A program made the position numbers and the translations under genes. This document shows positions 17,971 to 26,256 of a DNA stretch of 49,147 bases, one piece after another (the first letter of the stretch is position 1; every line of letters begins with the position of its first letter). Source of the stretch: Clostridium sp. 28_12 (GTDB taxonomy: Bacteria > Bacillota > Clostridia > TANB77 > CAG-508). The notes under the pieces were generated by a model. It saw nothing but the letters and a program-made list of their open reading frames with translations, was not told the origin of the DNA and did no database searches. The stretch spans positions 1 to 49,147 of the forward strand of contig MNRR01000030.1 of NCBI GenBank assembly GCA_001916055.1. Direction: 5' to 3'.

Positions 17971-18015
17971 ATTGAAAGAAGAAATTTCTGCAACAGATTT
18001 CTTCTTTCAATTTTA
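17971..18015 (+). terminator. Terminator of the 36-codon gene
   Basis: A perfect 15-bp stem ATTGAAAGAAGAAAT (17971-17985) / ATTTCTTCTTTCAAT (17997-18011) with an 11-base loop, then TTTTA. Confidence 0.85.
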
Positions 18016-18031
18016 TTAAGAAACAAATAGC

Positions 18032-18060
18032 TTGTAAAATCGTAAAAATTGTAATATAAT
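18032..18060 (+). promoter_or_regulatory. Promoter of argS
   Basis: TTGTAA at 18032-18037, a 17-base spacer and TATAAT at 18055-18060, 22 bases before the start codon. Confidence 0.7.
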
Positions 18061-18081
18061 ATTTTTGAAAAGGAGAGAAAA

Positions 18082-19791
18082 ATGATAAATTTTAAAAATA
18101 TAGTTGCGAATGCAATATCAAAAGTAGTAAACATAAATGAAACCGAAATAGAAATGTCAATAGAAAAACCAAAGGGCTCAGAAAATGGAGATTATGCATT
18201 TCCTTGCTTTAGATTAGCAAAAGAATTACATAAAGCACCACAAATGATTGCAAATGATATTAAAGAAAATATCAAAGTAGATGAAAATCAAATAACCAAA
18301 ATTGAAGTAGTAGGCGGATATTTAAACTTTTTTATAAACAAAGAAATATTAGTAGAAGAAGTATTAAACGAAATGTCTGAAGATAAAGAATACGGAAAAT
18401 CAACAATTGGAAATGGCAAAAATATAGTAATAGATTATTCAGCACCTAATATAGCAAAACCATTTCATATAGGACATTTGCGTTCAACTGTAATAGGTGC
18501 AGCATTATATAAGATATATAAATATTTAGGGTATAATGTAACAGGAATAAATCATTTAGGAGATTATGGAACTCAATTTGGAAAATTAATTGAAGGATAT
18601 AAATTATGGGGAAATGAATACAATATTGAAGAAAATCCAATAGATGAATTAACTAAAATTTATATAAGAATAAATCAAGCATGTAAAGAAGATGAGAAGG
18701 TTTTAGAAAATTGTAGAAATAATTTTAAAAAACTTGAAGATGGAGACAAATATTGTGTAGAAATTTGGCAAAAGTTCAGAGAACTAAGTTTAAAAGAATT
18801 CCAAAAAGTGTATGATATATTAGGAAGTAAATTTGATTCTTGGAATGGAGAAGCATTTTACTCTGATAAAATGCCAGAGGTTATAGAGATTCTTAATAAA
18901 ACTGGAAAATTAGTAGAATCAGAGGGAGCTAAAATAATAGACTTAGAAGATAAAGGAATAAATACACCATGCATTATTGAAAAGAGTAATGGTTCATCAA
19001 CATATGCAACAAGAGATTTAGCAGCAATTATGTATAGAGCACGTACATATGATTTTGACAAAGCATTGTATATTACTTCATATGAACAAGTACTACATTT
19101 TAAACAAGTATTTGAAGTTGCTAAGTTACTTGGTTTAGACGAAAAATATACTAATGGATTAGAACATGTTGCATTTGGAATGGTACTATTACCAACAGGA
19201 AAAATGTCAACAAGAGAAGGAACAAGTATTAAACTAAGTGATTTACTAAATGAAGCTATTTCAAGAGCAAAAGCTATAATTGAACAAAAAAATCCAGAAC
19301 TTGAAAACAAAGATGAAGTAGCTAAAAAAGTTGGTGTTGGTGCAGTAATATTTAATGATTTAGCAAATAATAGAGTTAAAGATGAAATATTTGATTGGGA
19401 TACAATTTTAAATTTCCAAGGAGAAACAGGACCATATATTCAATATACTTATGTACGTACTAAGAGTGTTATTGAAAAAGCAGGTGGAGTTCCAGATATT
19501 TCAGAAGTTAATTCAGAATTATTACAAGATGAATATTCAATTAAATTATTAAAATTAATTTATGATTTTGAAGATGTTTTAGTACAAGTTACAGACAAAA
19601 ATGAACCATCAATTTTATCAAGATATTTAATAGATGTTGCAAAAGCTTATAGCAATTTCTATAATGAAAATAAGATTATTAATGATGATAAAAATCTTCA
19701 AAATGCTCGTGTATATTTAACTTATTCTGCTGGAATAATATTGAAAACAGGAGCAGGATTACTTGGAATTGAAATGCCAAATAAAATGTAA
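18082..19791 (+). CDS. argS: Arginyl-tRNA synthetase
   Basis: A 569-residue class I synthetase. It has the N-terminal additional domain (residues 1-85, ending V-G-G-Y-L-N-F), the catalytic site K-P-F-H-I-G-H-L-R-S, a degenerate KMSKS loop G-K-M-S-T-R-E-G as in many bacterial ArgRS, and a DALR anticodon-binding domain at the C-terminus (Q-Y-T-Y-V-R-T-K-S onward). SD AAAAGGAGAG. It ends in a bidirectional terminator facing the KilA-N gene. Confidence 0.97.
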   Translation: MINFKNIVANAISKVVNINETEIEMSIEKPKGSENGDYAFPCFRLAKELHKAPQMIANDIKENIKVDENQITKIEVVGGYLNFFINKEILVEEVLNEMSEDKEYGKSTIGNGKNIVIDYSAPNIAKPFHIGHLRSTVIGAALYKIYKYLGYNVTGINHLGDYGTQFGKLIEGYKLWGNEYNIEENPIDELTKIYIRINQACKEDEKVLENCRNNFKKLEDGDKYCVEIWQKFRELSLKEFQKVYDILGSKFDSWNGEAFYSDKMPEVIEILNKTGKLVESEGAKIIDLEDKGINTPCIIEKSNGSSTYATRDLAAIMYRARTYDFDKALYITSYEQVLHFKQVFEVAKLLGLDEKYTNGLEHVAFGMVLLPTGKMSTREGTSIKLSDLLNEAISRAKAIIEQKNPELENKDEVAKKVGVGAVIFNDLANNRVKDEIFDWDTILNFQGETGPYIQYTYVRTKSVIEKAGGVPDISEVNSELLQDEYSIKLLKLIYDFEDVLVQVTDKNEPSILSRYLIDVAKAYSNFYNENKIINDDKNLQNARVYLTYSAGIILKTGAGLLGIEMPNKM

Positions 19792-19830
19792 ATAAACAGC
19801 AAAAATGTTATTGGTTACCATTTTTTCAGT

Positions 19831-19871
19831 AAGGAAGTAAATTAAATCTAGATTTAATTTACTTCTTCCTT
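19831..19871. terminator. Bidirectional terminator between argS and the KilA-N gene
   Basis: A long hairpin: AAGGAAGTAAATTAAATC at 19831-19848 pairs with 19851-19871 apart from a three-base bulge (TCT). It lies between convergent genes. Confidence 0.75.
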
Positions 19872-19884
19872 ATAGCATAATTGA

Positions 19885-20745
19885 TTACTTTAATTTTAAT
19901 TTTTCATCCATTTTCTCTAGTCTATGAATACTACTATTATTTTTTAATAATTCTAATTGTTTTTTAGCTGTATTATTCAGTTTTACAATTCTTTCACTTT
20001 GAGAAATTCCGATTGTTATCATTTCAGCATTTAAATTTTCAAGATTTGCTAAAACAACTAAATGTAAAATATCTGTATAATCTCGAATATTACCATCTAA
20101 ATTAGGATTTTTATCTCTCCATTCTTTTGCTGTCATTCCAAATAAAGCAACATTTAAAACATCAGCTTCATTTGCATATACATATTGTTTTTGTTTTTCA
20201 GTTAATGTTGGAACAATAAATTCTTTTATACTATCTGTATGAATAATATAATTAGTTTTAGATAATTCTCTTTTGACAGACCATTCAATTTTATTCTGAT
20301 ATGCTTCATTGATTTTTAATCTTTCAAATTCAGTTATTAAATATAATTTGAATTCTGGACTTAACCAACTAGCAAATTCAAATGCAATATCTGGATGTGC
20401 AAATGTTCCGATGCTATATCTACCACTTTTGGCAATAATTCCAATACTATTTGTCCTTTTTATCCATTGTGTAGGAGACATAGCAAAAGAGTTTTTTCCA
20501 TATTCAGTTTTAATTTGGTCGAATTCGACCAAATTAAAATTAGCATTATGTAATTGTTCCCAAAGACCTATATAATCAATTGTACTAACTCTTCTTAACC
20601 AGTTTTTTACTGTAAAAGATGGATCACTTGAATTTTGGTATTTAGCTAAATCAGTTAATGATATAAAATCTGTTTTATCAATTCTCATAACACTTATAGG
20701 TGTATCTTTTACTATTATTTCAGTTTTCATAGGTTCATTTTTCAT
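19885..20745 (-). CDS. KilA-N domain protein (phage antirepressor-like)
   Basis: A 286-residue protein. The KilA-N domain spans about residues 10-150, with F-I-S-L-T-D-L-A-K-Y near the start, the central S-P-T-Q-W-I and the family motif T-F-A-H-P-D-I-A-F-E-F-A-S-W-L-S. KilA-N is a DNA-binding domain of phage and viral antirepressors; the C-terminal part (about 150-286) is helical and unknown. SD GGAAGTGA. There is no phage neighbour, so it is a lone gene or remnant put to other use. Its promoter nearly copies that of dinB, including a dyad against the -10 box, which suggests SOS control. Confidence 0.85.
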   Translation of the reverse strand: MKNEPMKTEIIVKDTPISVMRIDKTDFISLTDLAKYQNSSDPSFTVKNWLRRVSTIDYIGLWEQLHNANFNLVEFDQIKTEYGKNSFAMSPTQWIKRTNSIGIIAKSGRYSIGTFAHPDIAFEFASWLSPEFKLYLITEFERLKINEAYQNKIEWSVKRELSKTNYIIHTDSIKEFIVPTLTEKQKQYVYANEADVLNVALFGMTAKEWRDKNPNLDGNIRDYTDILHLVVLANLENLNAEMITIGISQSERIVKLNNTAKKQLELLKNNSSIHRLEKMDEKLKLK

Positions 20746-20783
20746 AAATAAACATCACTTCCAATCTCTATAACTTTGCATAC

Positions 20784-20812
20784 ATTGTAAAACGAATGTT
20801 TGTATATGTCAA
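20784..20812 (-). promoter_or_regulatory. KilA-N gene promoter with SOS-like operator
   Basis: Minus strand: TTGACA (20807-20812), a 17-base spacer and TACAAT (20784-20789). The spacer begins TATACAAAC and its last 12 bases are AAACATTCGTTT (20790-20801), an AAAC-N4-GTTT dyad touching the -10 box. The dinB promoter has the same design and 15 identical bases from -35 into the spacer. Candidate LexA operator. Confidence 0.6.
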
Positions 20813-20866
20813 GTGAAAAATCTAAATAAATTGTTTTAATATAATTTCTTCAATGGAATACTTAAT

Positions 20867-21589
20867 TTATAGTGAAATACTACTTTCTAAAGCGACTTTA
20901 ATCATATTATTAAGACCAGTTTGTCTTTCTTCTGGTGTTGCAACATCTTTAATAAATTTAGAATCAACAACACTCATAAGGCAAGCAGCTTTTTTATTTA
21001 GAACTTTAGCAACGTAAAATAGTGCAAAAGCTTCCATTTCAGCACTAACAGGATTAAATCCTTCTGGAACTCTAGCTAAGAACTGATTAACATCTGTCAT
21101 ATAAAGATCAAAACAATCAGTACAAACAGTATTTCCTTTTAATATTGAAATATTTAATTTGTTAGCAGTAGCTATTATTACAGAATTTAATTCATTATTA
21201 CTACTTATGATATGGCAATTTTCGTTATTTAAAGTTAAAGCAAAATTCCCTTCTGAGAAAGTGTTTTCAGCAAGTACGATATCAAATAATTTTAATTCAG
21301 GTTTATAAGAACCACAAGAACCTATACGAATAATATTTTCAACATTATAGAACTTATACAATTCATATGAATAAATTCCCATACTTGGCATTCCCATACC
21401 AGAAGCCATTACAGTAATTTCTTTTCCTTTATATTTTCCTGTGTAAGCATAAATTCCTCTAACTGAATTTACCAATTTTATATCAGTCATGAAATTCTCT
21501 GCAATATATTTGGCTCTAAGTGGGTCACCTGGCATTATAACTGTTTTTGCAATATCCCCTAAATTTGCTTCATTATGTGGTGTAGACAT
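20867..21589 (-). CDS. deoD: Purine-nucleoside phosphorylase DeoD type
   Basis: A 240-residue hexameric-type PNP. It has the N-terminal H-N-E-A-N-L-G-D-I-A, the phosphate site M-P-G-D-P-L-R-A, R-I-G-S-C-G-S-Y, and the substrate-binding V-S-A-E-M-E-A-F-A-L. The late loop reads V-V-D-S-K-F where E. coli has S-D-H, so the catalytic Asp is placed slightly differently; substrate range is uncertain. It splits purine (deoxy)nucleosides to base and sugar phosphate. SD AAGGAGGAA; own promoter. Confidence 0.93.
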   Translation of the reverse strand: MSTPHNEANLGDIAKTVIMPGDPLRAKYIAENFMTDIKLVNSVRGIYAYTGKYKGKEITVMASGMGMPSMGIYSYELYKFYNVENIIRIGSCGSYKPELKLFDIVLAENTFSEGNFALTLNNENCHIISSNNELNSVIIATANKLNISILKGNTVCTDCFDLYMTDVNQFLARVPEGFNPVSAEMEAFALFYVAKVLNKKAACLMSVVDSKFIKDVATPEERQTGLNNMIKVALESSISL

Positions 21590-21620
21590 ATTAATTCCTC
21601 CTTGTTATTTGTTTAAAAGA

Positions 21621-21649
21621 ATTATATCAATAAAAAAATTAAAATTCAA
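21621..21649 (-). promoter_or_regulatory. Promoter of deoD (minus strand)
   Basis: Minus strand TTGAAT (21644-21649), a 17-base spacer and TATAAT (21621-21626). Confidence 0.65.
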
Positions 21650-21802
21650 CATTTCACACAAAAAACACAAATCAGGAATACTTTCATAACAAAATACATA
21701 TAAACTAACAGTATAAAATTACCAAGCAAAATATGGAAGGAGTTTGGAGTATGAGTGAAAATGAATTGACATGAAAACTTTTTAGAAAATAAAGAGGAAA
21801 AA

Positions 21803-22402
21803 TTGGATGTTAAAGATGAACCATTTGATAAACTCATGTTTTTTTATCAATCAGCATTAAAACAGTTGGAACTACAAATGAATATAATTAAAGAAGAATT
21901 CAAAATAATGTATAATTATGATTTAATAGATCACATAGATACAAGAATAAAAGAGCCAAAAAGTATAGTAAAGAAAATGGAAAAGAAAAAATATAAAAAG
22001 ACATACTATAATTTGATTGAAAAGATTAATGATATTGCAGGAATGCGAATTGTATGTACATTAAAAGATGATATATTTTTTATTAAAGATTTGGTAAAAC
22101 AAATACCAGATATACATATATTAAATGAAAAAGATTATGTTACAAATCCAAAACCAAGTGGATATTCAAGCTATCACATGATTGTAGAGGTACCTGTAAA
22201 ATTATCTCAGAAAACTATATATGTAAAATGTGAAATACAGATAAGGACTCTTGCAATGGATTTCTGGGCAAGTTTTGAGCATAAGGTAAAATACAAAACT
22301 GAACAAGAAGTTAATAAAAAGACTTCAAAAGAATTAGTTAATTGTGCAAAAATGATTAGCAAGTTTGATGATAAGATGATTTCACTGAAAAATATACAAT
22401 AA
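21803..22402 (+). CDS. relQ: Small alarmone synthetase (RelQ/YjbM-like)
   Basis: A stand-alone (p)ppGpp synthetase domain of 199 residues from a TTG at 21803 with SD AGAGGAAA. It has the RelA/SpoT synthetase motifs D-I-A-G-M-R-I-V-C, S-G-Y-S-S-Y-H and E-I-Q-I-R-T-L-A-M-D-F-W, and no hydrolase or ACT domain, like B. subtilis YjbM. The start is odd: a much better SD (GGAAGGAG) and ATG at 21751 begin M-S-E-N-E-L and stop at TGA 21772. Removing one base near 21769 would join that start to this frame. So either the 5' end carries a one-base lesion or the short ORF is a leader peptide. Confidence 0.85.
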   Translation: MDVKDEPFDKLMFFYQSALKQLELQMNIIKEEFKIMYNYDLIDHIDTRIKEPKSIVKKMEKKKYKKTYYNLIEKINDIAGMRIVCTLKDDIFFIKDLVKQIPDIHILNEKDYVTNPKPSGYSSYHMIVEVPVKLSQKTIYVKCEIQIRTLAMDFWASFEHKVKYKTEQEVNKKTSKELVNCAKMISKFDDKMISLKNIQ

Positions 22403-22476
22403 AATATTGCTTATTTCAACAGAATATGATAATATTTACTACAATGAATATTATACAAAAAGGGTGATTGAAAATA

Positions 22477-23280
22477 ATGAAAATAGTTGTGTTGGGAACA
22501 GGACATGGATCTGTAACAAAATGTTATAATACATGTTTTGCATTAGAAAAAAATGATGAATATTTTTTAGTAGATACAGGTGGAGGAAATGGAATAATAA
22601 ACAATCTAAAGGCTGCAAATATAGAAATGAAAAAAATAAAAAATATATTTATATCACATACACATATAGACCATATACTAGGTGTTATATGGATAGTGCG
22701 TGAATATGTGAGGTATTATAATAGAGGATATGAAATACCACTAAACATATATGGAAATGATTTAGTTATTAATGCAATAAAAATAATGTCAGAAACACTA
22801 ATACCAGCGGGACTTTTAAAATATGTAGGAACAATGATAAAATTGAACATTGTAGAGAATGGTGATAAAGCAAAAATTTTAGATAATGATGTTACATTTA
22901 TTGATTTAAATGCATTTAAAGTAAAACAATTTGGTTTTATTATGAATTATTCGCCTAACAAACAATTTGCTTTCTTAGGAGATGAAGTATGTAATGAAAA
23001 AACAGAAAAGTATATAAAAGATTGTGAATGGATATTCTCAGATGCTTATATGGCAGGAAAAGAAGCAGAAGAATACAATCCAATAGAAAGACATCATCAT
23101 AGTACAGTAAAGTTTGTTGCAGAGATGGCAGAAAGATTAAATATAAAAAATATAATTTTATCACATTCTACTGATAATGATTTGGAACACAGAAAACAAA
23201 TATTTATTGAAGATGCTAAAAAATATTATAAAGGGAATGTGTTTGCACCATATGATTTAGAAACTTTTGAAATAGTATAA
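22477..23280 (+). CDS. Metallo-beta-lactamase-fold hydrolase (RNase Z-like)
   Basis: 267 residues from the ATG at 22477 (SD AAGGGTGA). The metal site H-T-H-I-D-H follows S near residue 59; further ligands are likely in F-S-D-A-Y and L-S-H-S-T-D near the C-terminus. The start K-I-V-V-L-G-T-G-H-G and the D-T-G-G-G loop fit the RNase Z/phosphodiesterase branch. The substrate cannot be told. It follows relQ by 74 bases and ends one base into the next small gene's leader, so it may be cotranscribed with the toxin pair. Confidence 0.85.
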   Translation: MKIVVLGTGHGSVTKCYNTCFALEKNDEYFLVDTGGGNGIINNLKAANIEMKKIKNIFISHTHIDHILGVIWIVREYVRYYNRGYEIPLNIYGNDLVINAIKIMSETLIPAGLLKYVGTMIKLNIVENGDKAKILDNDVTFIDLNAFKVKQFGFIMNYSPNKQFAFLGDEVCNEKTEKYIKDCEWIFSDAYMAGKEAEEYNPIERHHHSTVKFVAEMAERLNIKNIILSHSTDNDLEHRKQIFIEDAKKYYKGNVFAPYDLETFEIV

Positions 23281-23291
23281 TGGAGGAAAAT

Positions 23292-23501
23292 ATGGAAGAG
23301 GATGTTGAAATAGCTTTAGATATAGTAGTAAATGAAATAGCAAATGTAACAAATAAATATGCTGTTTGTAAAGATTCAAAAAAAAATAGCATATATAAAG
23401 CAAAACTTGAAGTTTTAGAAAAAATGCAACACGAAATATATATGAATAATGGAAGAATTATAAAAAAAATACTTGATGAGAGAAAGAAAGGGACAATATA
23501 A
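23292..23501 (+). CDS. Small helical protein, candidate antitoxin of the zeta-like toxin
   Basis: 69 residues from the ATG at 23292, which has SD GGAGG 5 bases upstream; an ATG at 23280 has none. It is predicted all-helical with many Lys and Glu and one Cys. Its stop overlaps the ATG of the zeta-like gene (TAATG at 23499-23503), as in epsilon-zeta and PezAT pairs where a small helical antitoxin precedes the kinase toxin. I do not recognise the sequence itself as epsilon or PezA; the antitoxin role rests on size, fold class and coupling. Confidence 0.6.
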   Translation: MEEDVEIALDIVVNEIANVTNKYAVCKDSKKNSIYKAKLEVLEKMQHEIYMNNGRIIKKILDERKKGTI

Positions 23502-24519
23502 TGCAAAAAAATGATATTAGAAGAAAATTAGATGAAAGTGCCCTAGAACAAGCTTTATTAGAATTAAATCAAGATTTTTTAGATGATTTACCAGAAACAC
23601 CTCAAAAATTATTTGAATATACTTCAAGAAGAGCTGAACCAGAAATATCTAGTAGTATTAATTATGAACTAGGGCAAAGAATGTTAAACAATAGATTATC
23701 TGATAAAGATTATTTTATAAGGAAAAATCGTTAAACCCAAAAGCAAATATTTTATTAGCACAAACAGGTGCAGGAAAATCAAGGTTAAGAGAATTAGTAT
23801 TAAGAAAAAATCCAGAATCAGTAATAATAAATTCAGATCACTTTAAGAGATTTAGAGCAGATGCAAATAAATTATTTGAAGAAGATCCAACACATTTTGG
23901 AGCATTAACAGGAATAGATTCATATGACCATGCAAATGATATAAATATGTATGCTATGGAAAATGGTTATGATATTCTCCTAGAATGTGCACCGTCAACA
24001 TCACAAGGAATGATAGGAGTAAATCAGAAAATGCTCCAAGATTATCTATATGACATCAACTATTTTGGACTAGCAGTAGGAAATTTACCAAGTGCTTTTT
24101 CCATACATAAAAGATATGAGGAAGATATAAGAAATCCAAAAATGAAGGGTGAAGCAAAGTTAACGAGTTTAGCAAGACATAATGATTCATATGATGCAAT
24201 GTCAAAAATAATGCAAGGTATAGATTTATATAAACTACATACTTATAGAAGAGGAACAGCAGAAGAAAAATTTATCCCACAATTAGTAGATGGAAAAAAT
24301 AAGATTGAAGTTTTTAAAAAATTACAATATGAATCAAATGTTATGTATCTAAAAGAACAGCAAGCAAACAATATGAAAGAATATAATGAGATAAGAAGAT
24401 TGATGGAAGAAAGAAATGCAGACAAAGCTCAAATACAACAACTAGAAGATGTAAAGAAAATGTTTACACAATTTAGCTTACATGAGCAAGAAAAATTTGA
24501 TGGTTCCATAGAAATTTAA
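23501..24519 (+). pseudogene. Zeta-toxin-family kinase gene broken by a frameshift
   Basis: The first 77 codons (frame of 23501, ending at TAA 23732) and the frame running from about 23719 to 24519 are two parts of one protein. The second part holds the P-loop A-Q-T-G-A-G-K-S, I-N-S-D-H-F-K-R-F and L-L-E-C-A-P-S, which match the nucleotide site, catalytic Asp region and strand of zeta toxins (UDP-GlcNAc kinases that poison the wall). Adding one A to the A5 run at 23723-23727 restores the frame and gives about 339 residues. The break lies 3 bases past the inner end of a 99-bp inverted repeat. As it stands no toxin is made unless frameshifting occurs. Confidence 0.78.
23622..23720 (+). repeat. 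99-bp perfect inverted repeat, left copy
   Basis: It lies inside the N-terminal coding part of the zeta-like gene. It begins CTTCAAGAAGAGC and ends TATTTTATAA, and is the exact reverse complement of 24550-24648 over all 99 bases; the next base on either side mismatches. The spacer between the copies is 829 bases. Confidence 0.97.
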
Positions 24520-24529
24520 TTAAAAGCAC

Positions 24530-24558
24530 TTGACAGTTGACAATAATAATTATAAAAT
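24530..24558 (+). promoter_or_regulatory. Probable rny promoter at the edge of the inverted repeat
   Basis: TTGACA at 24530-24535, a 17-base spacer and TAAAAT at 24553-24558. A second TTGACA (24537-24542) overlaps the spacer. The -10 box lies inside the right repeat copy. Confidence 0.5.
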
Positions 24559-24648
24559 AATCTTTATCAGATAATCTATTGTTTAACATTCTTTGCCCTA
24601 GTTCATAATTAATACTACTAGATATTTCTGGTTCAGCTCTTCTTGAAG
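24550..24648 (-). repeat. 99-bp perfect inverted repeat, right copy
   Basis: Exact reverse complement of 23622-23720. It sits between a promoter and the rny coding frame and holds an in-frame stop (24606-24608) with no start after it until 24687, so it appears to have replaced the true 5' end of rny. It runs antisense to the toxin reading frame; one transcript over both copies could fold into a 99-bp duplex. Confidence 0.95.
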
Positions 24649-24686
24649 CTATCTTAATCTCATTAGCAATAGGAATACCAGTTGGA

Positions 24687-26165
24687 ATGGTAATAAGAAA
24701 AAAGATTGCTGAATCTAAAATAGAAGGTGCAGAGCAAGAAGCCAAAAGATTAGTAGAACTAGCAAAAATAGAAGCAGAAAATTTGAGAAAAGAAGAAATT
24801 ATCAAAGCAAAAGAAGAAATTATGAATGCTAGAAACGAATTAGATCAAGAGATTAAAGAAAGAAGAGGCGAAGTTCAAAAACAAGAAAGTAGAATTATTC
24901 AAAAAGAAGAAAATTTAGAAAAACGTTCAGAAAATTTCGAGAAAAAGGAAAGAGAATTAGAAAGAGAAGAACGTGAACTAAAAAACAAGGAAAAAGAAAT
25001 TGAGGATATTAAAGCAGAACAAGCTGAAGTACTTCAAAAAGTTGCAGGCTTAACAAAGGAAGAAGCCAAAAAGCAATTATTAAATTCAGTTGAACAAGAA
25101 ATTACAGCTGAGAAAGCAGCTCTTATTAGGGACTTAGAGCAAAAGGCTAAGGAAGAAGCTAAAAAGAATGCAAAAGAAACAATAAGTTATGCAATTCAAA
25201 AATGTGCAGCAGACCATTCTGCTGAAACTACAGTATCAATAGTTCCACTTCCATCAGATGACATAAAAGGAAGAATTATTGGTCGAGAAGGTAGAAATAT
25301 AAGAGCACTAGAGACACTTACAGGAATTGATTTAATAATAGATGATACACCAGAAGCAGTAATACTATCAGGTTTTGATCCATTAAGAAGAGAAGTTGCT
25401 AGAATAGCTCTTGAAAAATTAATAGATGATGGAAGAATACATCCGGCAAAAATAGAAGAAATGGTAGAAAAAGCCAAAGAAGAATTAATGGAAACTATCA
25501 AATCAGAAGGAGAAAGAGCTACATTAGAAACAGGAGTAATAGGTTTAAACCCAGAACTTATTAAATTAATAGGAAAACTAAAATACAGAACAAGTTATGG
25601 ACAAAATGTATTAAACCATTCAATAGAAGTTTCAAATTTAGCAAGAATAATGGCAGAAGAACTTGGATTAGATGCAAAACTTGCACGTAGAGCAGGATTA
25701 CTACATGACATTGGAAAAGCTTTAGATCATGATATGGAAGGAACACATGTACAAATAGGTGTTGACATATTAAAAAAATTTAAAGAGAATCCATTAGTAA
25801 TAAATGCAGTAGAAGCACATCATGGGGATGTAGAACCACAAACATTAGAAGCTGTATTAGTACAAGCTGCTGATGCAATATCTGCATCAAGACCAGGAGC
25901 AAGAAGAGAAACACTAGAAGCCTACATAAAAAGACTAGAGAATTTAGAATCAATTGCAGATTCATTTGATGGAGTTGAAAAATCATTTGCAATTCAAGCA
26001 GGTCGTGAAGTTAGAATAATAGTTAAACCAGAAAAAATTTCAGATGACCAAATGACATTACTTGCAAGAGAAGTTGCAAAGAGAATTGAAGACGAAATGG
26101 ATTATCCAGGTCAGATAAAAGTAAATATTATTAGAGAAACTAGAATTGTAGATTATGCAAAATAA
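24687..26165 (+). CDS. rny: Ribonuclease Y, 5' end disrupted
   Basis: The endonuclease that starts mRNA decay in Firmicutes. It has a long Glu/Lys coiled coil (residues about 10-150), a KH domain (I-K-G-R-I-I-G-R-E-G-R-N near 193) and an HD domain (L-L-H-D-I-G-K-A-L-D-H-D near 339, then H-H-G-D). From the first ATG it has 492 residues, about 25 short: the frame upstream still codes most of a membrane segment (A-I-L-I-S-L-A-I-G-I-P-V-G), but no start codon or SD precedes it because the 99-bp repeat intervenes. RNase Y is normally anchored by that segment. Either the assembly is wrong here, or the cell makes a soluble form. Confidence 0.93.
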   Translation: MVIRKKIAESKIEGAEQEAKRLVELAKIEAENLRKEEIIKAKEEIMNARNELDQEIKERRGEVQKQESRIIQKEENLEKRSENFEKKERELEREERELKNKEKEIEDIKAEQAEVLQKVAGLTKEEAKKQLLNSVEQEITAEKAALIRDLEQKAKEEAKKNAKETISYAIQKCAADHSAETTVSIVPLPSDDIKGRIIGREGRNIRALETLTGIDLIIDDTPEAVILSGFDPLRREVARIALEKLIDDGRIHPAKIEEMVEKAKEELMETIKSEGERATLETGVIGLNPELIKLIGKLKYRTSYGQNVLNHSIEVSNLARIMAEELGLDAKLARRAGLLHDIGKALDHDMEGTHVQIGVDILKKFKENPLVINAVEAHHGDVEPQTLEAVLVQAADAISASRPGARRETLEAYIKRLENLESIADSFDGVEKSFAIQAGREVRIIVKPEKISDDQMTLLAREVAKRIEDEMDYPGQIKVNIIRETRIVDYAK

Positions 26166-26194
26166 AGGGACCATAAAAGTTTCGCAAAAAAAGG

Positions 26195-26230
26195 GATTTG
26201 AGTTAATGTGTTAGCTCAGATCTTTTTTTT
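26195..26230 (+). terminator. Intrinsic terminator of rny
   Basis: A 12-bp stem GATTTGAGTTAA / TTAGCTCAGATC with two T-G wobbles, a four-base loop and eight T residues. Confidence 0.88.
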
Positions 26231-26256
26231 TATTTGTTCTGTTTTAAGTTTGACTA

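Noticed and set aside
23622..24648. Invertible phase-variable cassette between the 99-bp repeats
   Set aside because: Flipping the spacer repairs neither the toxin frame nor the rny start, and no recombinase gene is nearby.
24473..24805. Minus-strand open frame across the right 99-bp repeat
   Set aside because: It only copies part of the toxin N-terminus through the inverted repeat and joins it to antisense rny.
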